From Orobanche coerulescens (Eukaryota > Streptophyta > Magnoliopsida > Lamiales > Orobanchaceae), in assembly GCA_033398695.1 (NCBI GenBank), contig JAWKAU010000038.1, forward strand, positions 310,001-374,000: a DNA stretch of 64,000 nucleotides. Direction: 5' to 3'. Of this stretch, positions 11,378 through 22,726 are shown piece by piece; position 1 is the stretch's first letter; every line of letters begins with the position of its first letter. A program made the translations under genes and the position numbers. A model generated the notes under the pieces. The model was not told where the DNA came from. It worked only from the letters and a program-made list of their open reading frames with translations, and did no database searches.

Positions 11378-13477
11378 TGTAATACCCGTAATTTTTGTTC
11401 CCCAGAAATTTTCTATTTTTTGGCGGAAGTCTATTTTGACGACTTGATTGGGACCGTTTCGTCATCCCGAGAATGATTACTTCTACACTTTTTGTCATCC
11501 CAGTTCGTTTCGGTATCGTTCTGTTGAATTCCGTGTTCTTTAGCGACTTTTCCACGTGGGAGTTCGACTTTGTTAGATCACCATTAATTTTTGGTAACTC
11601 CAAAAATTCTGAATCTTTGCAATATTATAGAGCATCGAGTTAGCTTTCCAATGGTTCAAACGGTGAGTCAATCGGAGTCCGGACGAGAGAGTTATGGTCG
11701 TTTTAACTCACCCGCTCGTTATTGGCGATCATCGCCGGCCGAACTCGGCCGTGTCGTCGACACGGCCCGTGCCGTGCATTTCGTCCGGAAATGCCGGAGT
11801 TTCGCCGACCAGACTCGGCCGTGTCGTCCGACACGGCCGTGCTGCACTCTTCCGGATAAGCTCGAACGATCGCCGACACGCCGGCCGTGTCCCGTGGACA
11901 CGGCCGAGTCATGCCCGGCCATTTGTCGGGCGGGTCGCCGTCGGAAGGCCCTCGGCGCCGCGACCGTGTCAAGCGGGACACGGTCGAGTCCTGTCGCCAA
12001 GCAGGTAACACGGCCGTGCCCGACCGGCACGGGCCGTGTCCGTGACGATCGGCCTATAAAAGGCCTCGCAAACGCTTTTCTTGCCATTTTTCACCTTCTT
12101 CTTCTCCTCTTCGCGGTGGCGTATTCTAAACTTGAAGCCATGTTGTTTATGAACATATCCATGGAGTTCCTTGGGTTATATCATCAATCATTCGTCCGAT
12201 AACATCCTTTGATCGAGCGAATCGGGTAAGATTTTCCGAAATCTAATTTTGGGGATTTTGGGTATTTTGTTCGATTTCGTCCGTTTAATCCGATTTAACT
12301 TAGGATTGTGATGGATTGATGATTATTTAGATGTATTGTATCATTTCCCTTGTTATCCCATGTTTGGATCGTATCGATTCGTTGTTTTGGTCGAGTTCTT
12401 GACCGACGCCTTGAAGGTGTCCTAAAATGTCATAGAGGGGTTTTCGGGCGTTCTACGATTATTCTTCCCCGTATGATCGATGATTTATTGAATTTATGTT
12501 GTTAGGGTCGAATTCTTGTGAAGAACTCGAGTCGAAACCCTTCCGCTCGTTGTCTTCTTCGTGGTTCAAGCTTCCCGGTCGAACCGTGTTCTTCGGGATC
12601 TTCTAACGCGTTTATTAAGGAAAGTATACATTTATGATTGTACGTTCTCGACTTTGAAAGTAAGAGGAATTGATGGTATGATATGAACGAACCGTTTTTA
12701 CGGCATTCATAGAAATATTGATGGCATATCATGAACGAACCGTTTTTACGGCATTCATAGATATATTGATTGGCATGTAATGAACGAACCGCTTTGGCAT
12801 TCCTACATGTATCGGGCGTATGAGGTGAACGAACCGTTTTGACGGCATTCACATACGTAACGGCGTATGAGGTGAACGAACCGTTTCTACGGCATTCACA
12901 TACGTCTTATGAGATTTTAGTTATTCCGGAATACTAGTCTTAAATTGATGAATTGACGGAAATTGATGAATTGACGGAAATTGATGAATTGACGGATTAC
13001 ATTTACTTTATTGTCGAGAAGTATTATGTTTCATATTGTTATACTTGCACTAGCTATTCGACGGCTAACCCCTTTATGGGAAATACGTTTCATGTATTTC
13101 AGATTCCAGGAGAGCGCACAGCTGTGTAACAGGACGGCATGAATAACATGGGCAAGTGAGATACTGTGTCTTCTCTCCGCATATCTCTTTAGGATTCCAC
13201 CATTCAGTGTTGTAGTACTCGAAAGGATTTTTAAATACTCGAGTATTGTATTTCAGTTTCCTTGATGTTCCGGCCTGTGTTGCCGAGGTATTGATTTGTG
13301 CAGTGATGTATATGGTTTCATTGTTTATGGTTTCGAATACCATTTGTATCGTCTTTCTTTCTATTGTATGTAGACCTTATCGGTCAAGTTTATAGTTCCG
13401 CGTATGTTTAGCCTTGTGGGTCCCACGGCGGGGCTCACGGCGCTGTAATATACCCTGAATAACTTGGGGGTGTTACA
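11378..13477 (+). repeat. C: right (3') LTR
   Basis: TGTAATACCCG to GTGTTACA, followed by the AGAGG duplication. Mostly near-identical to the left LTR, which suggests a recent insertion, but with clusters of small differences in the palindrome array (11741-12050) and in 13090-13240. Carries the TATA box at 12055-12061 and the five hairpin repeats at 12685-12897. Confidence 0.9.
11741..12050 (+). repeat. Palindrome array, ACGGCCGT type, in C right U3
   Basis: Counterpart of 5331-5640, with the same motif order but many one- to four-base differences in the motifs and spacers. Ends at the TATAAAA box (12055-12061). Confidence 0.85.
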
Positions 13478-13482
13478 AGAGG

Positions 13483-15531
13483 GTACTTTGTTCAGCTCGC
13501 GGTAGTCGATGCACAAATGTAGTGAACCATCTTTCTTCCTCACGAAAAGAACAGGCGCGCCCCAAGGCGAAGCGCTCGGTCTGATGTACCCTCTTTCCAG
13601 AAGTTCTCCCAACTGATTCTTCAATTCTTGCATTTCGGAAGGTGCCATCCGGTAAGGTGCTTTAGAGATCGGAGCCGCATCTGGCTCTAAGTCTACGGTA
13701 AACTCTATCTCTCGATCTGGCGGTAATCCCGGAAGATCATCCGGAAAAACATCGGGATACTCATTAACAACCGGAATTGAAGAGAAATCGACTTCGCTTC
13801 CTTCCGTTTTCAAAGCATAGCACCAATAGCCCGTACAACCTTTATTTAAAAGTCTTACGGCCTTCATGGCACTGATAAGTAACTTGGATTGGCCCGACTT
13901 ACGTCCCAAAAATGAGTACTCAGATCCGTCCTTAGTCATCATAGTGATAACTTTGGTACGGTAATTCATAATCGCCTGGTGATTATTAAGCCAATCCTCG
14001 CCGAGGATTACGTCCTCGCCTTCCATATCAACTACAATTAAATTTGATAACCATTCCATACCGGATATAACCACCGGAAATTCTCTAATCTCCCGATTCC
14101 CCACAATCCTATCCCCGCTAGGCAGTCTCACGATAAAGGGATCGCAAGCAGTTAAACAAGTTATATTCAAACAGCGTACACACTCCAAAGAAATAAAAGA
14201 ATTTGTAGCACCCGAATCAAAAAGTACACGGACTGGATCGGATAGAATATGGATGGTACCTGAAGCCACCGCCGCATCGGGTTCGTCTGTTCGACGCATC
14301 TCATAAACCCGTGGTTGCACCGAACCGACGCTAGAGTTCCCCCCTCCAGCGTTTTGACCCCGACCCCAACCCCTGCCAAAATTCTGCTGAGGTTGACCGA
14401 AAGATTGCCGCTGATTAACACCTTGATCAAGGGGTGTTGGGGCAGAAGCCCGAGTGTCCAAAGTCTGGTTCGGCTCGGAACAATAAACCGCTCTATGCCC
14501 CATCTGACCACACGTGTGACACTTTAATAGTGGAAAGTAGCATTCCGAACTAAAGTGGCCTGGACGGCCACAATTATAGCAAGTCACTGTACGATTTGAG
14601 GTACCCGGAGTGGGACGGTAACCCCTCTTCCCTTTATTAGAACGTGACGACTGTCCGGCAAAACGGTTAGTCATCTGTGACTTCTGAAAGTTGCCACCCT
14701 TAGAGCCAGAAAAATTTCCCCTGACTTTCTGCTTCTTCGGTTCTTCAACGGTATCATTGTCGGGGCTCAACATATCATGGGCTAAAGCTCTGTCCTGATA
14801 CTCTTTCAGTGTGGTACAAGCAAATCCGGCCATGTACCGCCGTAAGTCCAAATTCATCCGCATATCAAAATAACGGATCTTATCACGCTCGTTACGTACT
14901 TGATCCTTCACATGGATTAATTGTTGGTTATACTCCACGATCGCCTGCGAAACGGGAATATCTTGTGGTTTAGCCTCGAAGAAGGCTCGGATTCGGCTCT
15001 CTCGTACCGGCCAAGGACAAAACTCGGCCTCCAAGAGCTCCTTAAATTCATCCCATGAGGCAATACGATCCTGTGGCTTGATGACCTTCCACCAAGTAGC
15101 GGCCTCCTTAGTGAGGAAATACTGAGCAATCGGTACTTTCCTCACCTCGGGGCAATCAACTGCCTCGAAAATCTTCTCCACCTCGCTAGCCAATCCTCCC
15201 AGCCTAACGGGTCTGTGGCACCGCCAAACTGTGGAGGGTGCATACGGATTACGTTCTGAAGCAGGGCATCCGTGTTTGGGTTCGGGTTATTCAGTTGAAC
15301 AGTTTGGGCTAAAATGGTCATCTGAGTAGCCAATTGTTGAAGTGCATTCGCCACTCCAACGTCTGCGTTGTTCCCCTGACCGTCGGATCGATCGTGCGAC
15401 TCTCGGTGTCGGGATGCACCGAGTTCGACAAATGGGGTTGGTCGACCCCAATGAATCCGATGGAAACGGCGCGCCCATTCTCTTCCTCGCCCACGGCCAC
15501 GACCACGGCCACGGCCCCTACCAGCTGACAT
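13483..15531 (-). pseudogene. A: gag, protease and N-terminal RT
   Basis: Start codon at 15531 (MSAGRGRGRGRG). Gag follows, with a frame change near 15180-15195 (one frame ends in WLARWRRF, the other resumes with ASEVEKIF). Two CCHC zinc knuckles, [14 protein letters not shown] (about 14540-14581) and [14 protein letters not shown] (about 14480-14522), then the aspartic protease DSGAT (about 14205-14223), ILGEDWL, and the RT lead-in up to [11 protein letters not shown] is inserted right there. Compared with B, 17 nucleotides are missing from the RT at the insertion point, so this copy was frame-broken before C arrived. Confidence 0.85.
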
Positions 15532-15773
15532 ACTGAAGAACACACAAGTCACGTAAGCACAATTCAATCACGCATCAACAAAGTGTCCGATTCTCAAGAA
15601 TACTGATAAAAGGGAGCAAAAACGAATAAGGAAACACCAGAAGAGTGAGAGGTCTTACAAGTACCGATCGCCGTGATGATGGCAGAGTAGTGATCATGGA
15701 CAATTAACGACTCGATCGACCCAAAAGACCGACAGCCTAGGTATCCATAGACCTAAGCTCTGATACCATATTC
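15532..15773 (-). other. A: leader and PBS
   Basis: Untranslated leader between LTR and gag. The PBS TGGTATCAGAGC reads on the minus strand at 15768-15757, 5 bp inside the LTR, and is the canonical initiator-Met tRNA type. The leader is shared with C. Confidence 0.85.
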
Positions 15774-16312
15774 TGTAACACCCCCAAGTTATTCAGGGAT
15801 ATTACAGCGCCGTAAGCCCCGTCGTGGGACCCACAAGGCTATACATACGCGGAACCATAAATTTTGACCGATAAGGTCTACACACAATGGAATGAAAACG
15901 ATACAAAGGTATTCGAAATATAATCAATGTATTCACAGACATCACAACTCAATTCAATACTTCGGCAAACACAGGCCGGAACATCAAGGACAAGGGAAAA
16001 CAATACTCGAGTATTCAAAAGACAATCCAGTACAACAACACTGGACCGGAACTCCAAACATAACTGGAAGAAGGACACAGTATCACACTTGCCCACCATC
16101 CTCGTGCCGACCCGATACCTGCCTGTCCGACCTCCTGGAACCTGAAATACATGAAACGTATTTTCCTCGTAAAGGGGTTAGCCGTCGAATAGCTAGTGCA
16201 AGTATATCAATATGAAACACAATACTCCTCGACAATAAAGTAAATGTAACCGTCAATTCATCAATTCAAGACTAGTATTCCGGAATAACTAAAATCTCAT
16301 AAGACGTATGTG

Positions 16313-16480
16313 AATGCCGTAGAAACGGTTCGTTCACCTCATACGCCGTTACGTATGTGAATGCCGTAAAAACGGTTCGTTCACCTCATACGCCGATACA
16401 TGTAGGAATGCCGTGAAAACGGTTCGTTCATTACATGCCAACAATATATCTATGAATGCCGTAAAAACGGTTCGTTCATG
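16313..16480 (-). repeat. Four hairpin repeats in A LTR
   Basis: Four copies of GAATGCCGT-AAAACGGTTCGTTC on the plus strand (variants GAAA and AAAA in the loop), the reverse complement of the hairpin unit in C. Spaced 44-50 bp. Confidence 0.85.
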
Positions 16481-17247
16481 ATATGCCATCAATATTTCTT
16501 ACTTTCAAAGTCGAGAACGTACAATCATAAATGTATACTTGCCTTTGAGACATCGAGATATCGAACGGAGGAAAGGTATGAGTTCGGTAGGTCCGAGAAC
16601 GCGCTTCCGGCACCTAAACGATTCGCAAGGAATATTACAATTAATTATCCATACTCAAATTATACGAAGAGACTCCCGAAACTCGCCTACGATTCAAGAA
16701 AATATACGGGTGGGTAACTAAAGGTTGGGAAATCGCCCAAACTCCCCACAAGTCCGAAAACGGCACAATCCAACCCGTAAAATCGGAAGAAAACACTCAT
16801 ACGGTATAGATATATCAAAATCTCAAGGTTCTCAAGCTTCAACCGGATAAAACGGACGAATCTACGAAAACCCCAAAACCAACACAAAATCAAAGTGTTC
16901 TTGAATAATCTTTCAATAATCCGATGAATACCCAATCATGTCCATAATCACGCATATATCACATCATACACCATGATTTTATCATCCAAAACGTCAAAAC
17001 CCACACGAAATCGAGAAGTCAAGATGTCGAAGGAATTACCTCTTGAATATTCGAGCGCTATGATCCAAGGAATACGCGATAGATCGACTATCCGGGCTTC
17101 CCAACCGAGTGAAAGTGGTAAATCTTCAACACACAAGTGATAGATATGAAAAGAACTCCTCCCTCAACTCTCTCTCGCGATGGAAGAAGAAATGGAGGAA
17201 AATGGCTGAAATCTCGCTTAAAAAGCCGAATTATGCAGTTGACCGCA

Positions 17248-17530
17248 TTGTGTGCCGCGGCTCAGCATAGGTGTGCCGCGGCACAGGACTAAAAATTGTT
17301 CCTGTGTTTCGCAGCCGCGGCTCGGCTCGGGTGTGCCGCGCATCGGTCTGAGCGGGTTTTGGGTGAGAATGCCACACCAGTGTGCCGCGGCTCATCGTAG
17401 GTGTGCCGCGGCAATGACTCGGCAGTGTGCCGCGGCACTGCCGGAGTGTGCCGCGGCACCCGGTACAGCCTGCTCGGCCAAATATAGGAAATGTGTGTGC
17501 CGCGGCGCACACTCCTTGTGCCGCGGCTCA
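17248..17530 (-). repeat. Palindrome array, GCCGCGGC type, in A U3
   Basis: About ten copies of TGTGCCGCGGC(A/T)CA, some perfect palindromes (GTGCCGCGGCAC), one cut short (GTGTGCCGCGCATC). It is upstream of the transcription start on the minus strand. The copy at 17448 continues into CCGGTACAG...CTCGGCC, a phrase shared with D. Confidence 0.88.
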
Positions 17531-18433
17531 CACCCCCTTCGGGTCCTAAAATGATGGAAAATGACCCGGAAAGAGAATAAGAGTAATAGGATTCAATGTC
17601 CGGGCAACAATAACACGAAAATAGAAGTACGGAAACCCCAAAACGGTGGTTCCAAGCAATGATTACAAGGGTTCGCTCAACAAATCACGATTCGAAAAAT
17701 ATGAAAAGGTTTGAAATGACATGTCTTTCGACCGGGTATTACAAATTAAACCCGACCGGAACATCACTCTGCATCCTCGTCGTCATGCAGCTCCAGTGGT
17801 TGTTTTCCTGCTCTCCTGGATCCTGAACATAAACAAATGTTCACCCCCGAAGGGGTTAGCACAATGATGCTAGTACAAGTACCACAACATATTATCCAAT
17901 GTCTCACGAAGAATAATAATAACATAAATGACAAAAATACCAACGAGTCTCTACCTACTAGAAGACTCATAAATATCATACACAATTGATAATCACAACA
18001 TGACATCACAACATACACATGGTAATTCCGATGATCCAGCGTTCACTGCCTAGATCCCTCGATGATCCCGTCAAACAAACACGAGGTGTAAAAACCTGTC
18101 CGATGATCCAGCGCACGCTAGCATAGATCCCCCGATGATCCCGTCAGACCAATACGAGGTGGACATACAACAACAACATATATGCACGACAATATGTATA
18201 ACATCATTACGTAAAACAATTAAAGTACTTGCCTGGAATCGACGACAAGGATAACACTTCCACGAATATCAAAACACTCGAAGGTCTCCCCTTCGATTAA
18301 TCACGTTGCAAAACTCGAACCTTTAAACAAAAGAAATAATATAGAGTTCATCTCACGTCAAATAACTAACGTACGAACATCAAACAATCCAAACTACGAC
18401 AGAAAGTTCAACAAAATGTATCCTGTCTGATCT

Positions 18434-18610
18434 GCATTACGTACGTTACGTACCAAACATAGCGTACGTAAAATTTGTTCATTAGCGTACGTATGCTACG
18501 AAGCTTAGCGTACGCTAATCATGCATTGACAGTTTTTTCTCTGATCAGACGACTGCCTCGTCTGATGATATAGCGTACGTAAATCTCAGTGTTGAACGTA
18601 CGTTATCCTC
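18434..18610 (-). repeat. Second CGTACG cluster, downstream of B promoter
   Basis: Seven CGTACG-type motifs (TTACGTACGTTACGTACC, AGCGTACGTAAA, TAGCGTACGCTAA and others) about 760-930 bp downstream of the TATA box in transcription sense, so probably in the RNA. The matching cluster in the other LTR is 23654-23825. Confidence 0.75.
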
Positions 18611-19364
18611 ATACATACAATACTAATGCAAACTTGAATGATCTTACTGATTAAGACATCTTCGAATTCAAGGATACGTATGTCATCACAGCACCATATT
18701 CAATCTTCATTACAATTACTCATGTGAAGTTCGGGTGATCTATGGTTGATACACTTATTGCCAATATCATCATTACATTCAAACTTTATCATGAAGATGA
18801 ACTAACTAATCCAACTTATAAGAAAGGATACAACCTTTGATGATTCTTTCTTAAGTCCGTTTAGAAAAAGTGATATCAACACCAAGTCTACGATCAATAT
18901 GGCAACACCATTCAATATGGATTATCCAACTCAGAACACTACTCTTATTGTTTGTCGTAACAAGGTTCCAACTATAACGTTCTCAACGAAGGTAACTTAA
19001 GCATAATCATCCCAACTTCCTAAACATGATGTTTGGTTGAATATATAAATCATCTATGGAACTTAATATCCTTGGTAGCATGAGTATAACATCCTTAAGA
19101 ATACGTATCCAAGGTTGGAGATAGCATAACATACCTTAATATGAAGAAAATACTGAAACAATAGGTAGAATCCGATTCCGGTTGCTTGTGTGCCAATCCA
19201 AGATGTTCCTCAACTTCAATGATCAAGTAATAGTGATATATAATCTTCAATGATCAAATATAGGTAATCAATATGTGTTTAAGGGGGATGGGAACTCTCT
19301 GGGAATGAAGGGAGGTGAAAGACAATTGAAGGAAACGAAATGAAATGAAAATATGTGCTGTCCC

Positions 19365-19371
19365 TTTTATA
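19365..19371 (-). promoter_or_regulatory. B 3' LTR TATA box
   Basis: TATAAAAGGG on the minus strand. The palindrome array (19393-19765) is directly upstream. Same arrangement in the other LTR at 24579-24585. Confidence 0.7.
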
Positions 19372-19392
19372 ATTTTCTGACCTTAACGTACG

Positions 19393-19765
19393 TTAACCCT
19401 CATGCATAACGTACGTTAGATGTTTAGCGTATGCTACCCGATATCCTTAGCGTACGCTATCGTTCCATGGTAGCTAACTGTTCTCATTTCTGTACACGCT
19501 TACGTACGCTACACTATCCCGTTACGTACGTAATCAATACCAATTAGCGTACGCTATATATATACCTTAGCGTATATTAACACCCGTTGACTTAAAAACT
19601 GTCCAGGTTCATCCGCGGGAATCTTATCCAGACCCATCGACTAGCTGGCTCATGTGCTAGCCGCCCTGCTCAATTATTGCCTTCCTTACGTATGCTATGA
19701 CTTGTTCATAGCGTACGTTGACCTTGGCACATAACGTACGCTATACTCACTTCTTAGCGTACGTT
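19393..19765 (-). repeat. Palindrome array, CGTACG type, in B 3' LTR U3
   Basis: About fourteen motifs: AACGTACGTTAA, TAGCGTACGCTA, TTACGTACGTAA and variants with one core change. A 120-bp gap without motifs lies at 19580-19685. Confidence 0.85.
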
Positions 19766-19914
19766 ATTACGTAATTGCATGTGAAGATTTATATGTTGAT
19801 ATAATCATGCATATGGATACGAATACGAGAAAGATCATACTTCGATTATCACAAATTCGAATAATATAGGGTTCAATACAGATGAAAAACTCAGCAATTT
19901 ATCCGGATATTACA

Positions 19915-19926
19915 TACTCTCCTTCT
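19915..19926 (-). other. B: polypurine tract (PPT)
   Basis: AGAAGGAGAGTA on the minus strand, directly before the 3' LTR, after the GTTTCGGGACGAAA phrase. Confidence 0.75.
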
Positions 19927-19949
19927 AAAAGGGACTTTCGTCCCGAAAC

Positions 19950-22675
19950 TCAAGACGAAAATAACTCTGGGTATCTAGACTTCATGCTATCTTCTATCTT
20001 CCAAGTGGCTTCCTCCACTACGTGGCGTGACCACTGAACCTTAACCAGAGCGATCGGTTTATTTCTCAATTGTTTAACTCGACTCTCTAGTATCCTGATT
20101 GGTCTCTCTTCAACCGTGCCATCCTTAGCGACTTCAATCTCGCCGAAATAAATGACATGACTGGGATCTGGTATATACTTCCGTAACTGGGATACGTGGA
20201 ATATGTTATGAACATGGCTCAGCGATGGCGGTAATGCCAACATGTATGCTAATTCTCTAACTCTTTCAAGAATCTCAAACGGTCCGATGTATCTCGGACT
20301 CAGCTTTCCCTTTTTCCGAAAACGAAGAATTCCTCGAGTAGGAGAAACCTTTAAAAGTACGTGATCTCTAATATCGAACTCTAACGGGCGACAACGCACG
20401 TCTGCATAAGATTTCTGTTGATTCTGGGTGGTCAACAGTCTTTCACGAATCAAAGCTATCTTTTCTTGCATCTGTACGATCAACTCCGGTTCCGTCCCGA
20501 TCAAGTCTGATGAATCGTCCCAACACAGGAGCGATCTGCATCTCCTTCCATATAATGCTTCGAAAGGTGCCATCTTGATGGAAGCATGCCAACTGTTGTT
20601 GTAGGTAAATTCAATCAGCGGTAGATGAACTTCCCAATCAGTCGACCAATCTAGGGCACAAGGTCTCAGCATGTCTTCCACTGTTTGAATAGTCCTCTCG
20701 GACTGTCCGTATGTCTGCGGATGATAAGTTGTGCTGAGGTTCAATTCAGTTCCCAAGGCCTTATGAATTGCTTTCCAAAAATGAGACACGAAGTGACCGT
20801 CTCTATCAGAAATAATGGTCTTTGGCATACCATATAATTGGACTATCTCTGTAATAAACACTCGTGTCAACTTCTCTGGTCCCCAAGTGTCCTTAATGCC
20901 TAGAAAATGAGCCGATTTGGTTAAACGATCAACTATCACCCAAATCATATTCATTCCTGTCCTGGTCTTTGGCATGTTAGTGATAAAGTCCATCGATACA
21001 TCCTCCCACTTCCATTCAGGAATCGGGAGCGGCTTCAGCATTCCGGCAGGTCGTTGATGTTCGATCTTAACCTGCTGACAAATCAAACATTTCGAAACAT
21101 AATCCGCTACATCTTTCTTCATGTTACCCCACCAGAAATTCTACTTCAGATCCTTATACATCTTACTGGTGCCCGGGTGGATAGAATAGGGCGCGCTGTG
21201 AGCTTCCTTCATGATTGTCTGCTTAAAAACATCGACATCAGGAACACAAATTCGGCTTTGGAATCTCAAAACTCCATCATCATGGATTACGAATCCTAGG
21301 GCTTTTCCCTTGCTCACTTCATCACATAACCGAATCATCATAGGATCATCTAATTGCTTAGATTTGATTTCTTCGGTTAACGATGAAGTTAATTCCATTA
21401 CACATAGTTGTCCTTGGACTCTTTGCAACCATACAACAATTCCTTCACGAATCAATTCCCATTGAATGCTGATCTGGGAGGTGAGAGTCTCCAATATTCG
21501 AATAAAAACAGGCTTGCGGCTCAGCGCATCGGCCACTACATTTGCTTTGCCTGGATGATAAAGAATCTCCAAGTCATAGTCCTTAATCAATTCCAGCCAT
21601 CTCCTCTGGCGCATGTTTAACTCTTTCTGACTGAAGATGTATTTGAGACTCTTTTGATCCGTGGAGATCTGATAGTGAGTCCCGTACAAATAATGTCTCC
21701 AAATTTTCAAGGCGGAAACCACAGTTGCCAACTCCAAATCGTGCTTTGGATAATTTACTTCATAGGGCTTCAACTGTCGTGATGCGTAGGTGATCACCTT
21801 CCCATTCTGCATCAGTACACACCCGAGACCTTGGTTTGAAGCGTCACTGTAAACTCTGAATCCTCCAGTTCCCTATGGTAGTGCTAATATTGGTGCCGTT
21901 TTCAATCTCTTCTTCAATTCATCAAAGCTGGTCTGGCACATCTCGTTCCACTCAAACTTTTGGGTCTTATGTAGTAATCGAGTAAGTGGGCGGGAAATCT
22001 TGGAAAACCTTTCCACAAACCGATGATAATACCCAGCAAGTCCTAGAAAACTTCTGACTTCTTTCACATTCTTAGGAGACTTCCAATCCATAATTGCTTC
22101 GATTTTCTGGGGATCTACTCGGACTCCTTCCGCTGATACCACATGACCGAGGAACATCACTTACTTTAGCCAGAATTCACACTTAGAAAGTTTGGCATAC
22201 AGTTGTTCGCCCCTCAAGAGGTCCAAAACGATCCGTAAGTGTTGTGCATGTTCTTCCGGGCTCTTAGAATAAACCAGAATATCATCAATAAACACAATTA
22301 TGAACTTGTCCAAATACTCTACGAACACTCGATTCATCAACTGCATGAACAAGGCAGGTGCATTAGTGAGACCAAACGGCATCACTATAAACTCATAGTG
22401 TCCGTAGCGAGTTCTGAATGCTGACTTCGGAACATCAAATTCCCTAATCCTCAACTGATGATATCCCGATCTCAGATCGATCTTAGAAAATACTATTGCT
22501 CCTTACAACTGGTCAAACAAATCATTAATCCGTGGCAATGGGTACTTGTTTTTTATCGTCATCTTGTTCAGCTCTCGATATTCAATGCACAATCGAAGCG
22601 ATCCATCTTTCTTCCGGACAAAAAGAACTGGTGCACCGTAGGGCGAAACGCTTGTCTGAATATATATGACCCCTA
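19950..22675 (-). pseudogene. B: pol (RT, RNase H, integrase, chromodomain)
   Basis: One continuous minus-strand frame interrupted only by nonsense codons near 22503, 22161, 21870 and 21138; no frameshift seen. RT has [12 protein letters not shown] and FIDD (about 22275-22295). RNase H keeps [10 protein letters not shown] and [14 protein letters not shown]. Integrase keeps the HPGTS lead-in, CLICQQ, and the D,D,E residues in SMDFITNMP, IISDRDGHF and TYGQSERT. The last 50 residues are a chromodomain (VKVQWSRHVVEEATWKIED), which targets integration to modified histones in this lineage. At least two stops look like CAA/CAG to TAA/TAG, as expected after cytosine methylation. RT begins mid-domain at [13 protein letters not shown] sequence because of a deletion. 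Confidence 0.9.
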
Positions 22676-22709
22676 TTTTAACCCAACGGCCAAGATATCC
22701 ATAATCTTA

Positions 22710-22721
22710 GCTCCGATACCA
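22710..22721 (-). other. B: primer-binding site
   Basis: TGGTATCGGAGC on the minus strand, 5 bp inside the 5' LTR; one base differs from the canonical TGGTATCAGAGC. RT coding sequence begins only about 35-50 bp further, showing the deletion. Confidence 0.8.
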
Positions 22722-22726
22722 TATTC

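Larger units (their letters stand above)
4971..13477 (+). mobile_element. C: non-autonomous gypsy-type element, no gag-pol
   Basis: Two 2.1-kb LTRs flank a 4.3-kb interior with a PBS after the left LTR, a PPT before the right LTR and a perfect 5-bp TSD. The first 150 bp of the interior matches the leader of element A (the phrase CACTACTCTGCCATCATCAC is in both), and the R/U5 part of the LTR also resembles A. No gag, protease, RT or integrase frame is present. Instead the interior holds an unrelated PPT-LTR (L) and 2.4 kb of unassigned sequence. It must have moved with enzymes from another element. Confidence 0.85.
3561..17743 (-). mobile_element. A: Tekay-type Ty3/gypsy chromovirus (interrupted)
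   Basis: Read on the minus strand: 5' LTR (15774-17743), PBS, gag-protease-RT start (13483-15531), element C inserted, then RT, RNase H and the start of integrase (3561-4970), where K interrupts it. The rest of integrase and the 3' LTR lie left of the window. A itself is inserted into the 3' LTR of B: the base after A's LTR (17744) continues B LTR sequence that matches 22977 onward in B's other LTR. Lineage is inferred from close RT similarity to B, which has a chromodomain. Confidence 0.85.
15774..17743 (-). repeat. A: 5' LTR
   Basis: Minus strand from TGTAATACCCGG (17743) to GGGTGTTACA (15774), 1970 bp. The transcribed end closely resembles C's LTR, but U3 differs and carries a GCCGCGGC array instead of ACGGCCGT. 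So U3 was exchanged while R/U5 and the leader stayed. Confidence 0.88.
17744..19914 (-). repeat. B: 3' LTR (truncated by A)
   Basis: 2171 of about 2400 bp. Minus-strand start TGTAATATCC at 19914. The missing end corresponds to 22727-22976 of the other LTR and should lie beyond A, outside the window. The likely A target duplication is AATTA at 17744-17748. Confidence 0.88.

Noticed and set aside
17248..17530. Array of short repeats with unique spacers resembling CRISPR
   Set aside because: Repeats are only 10-14 bp, spacing is irregular, no cas genes, and the context is plant LTRs.
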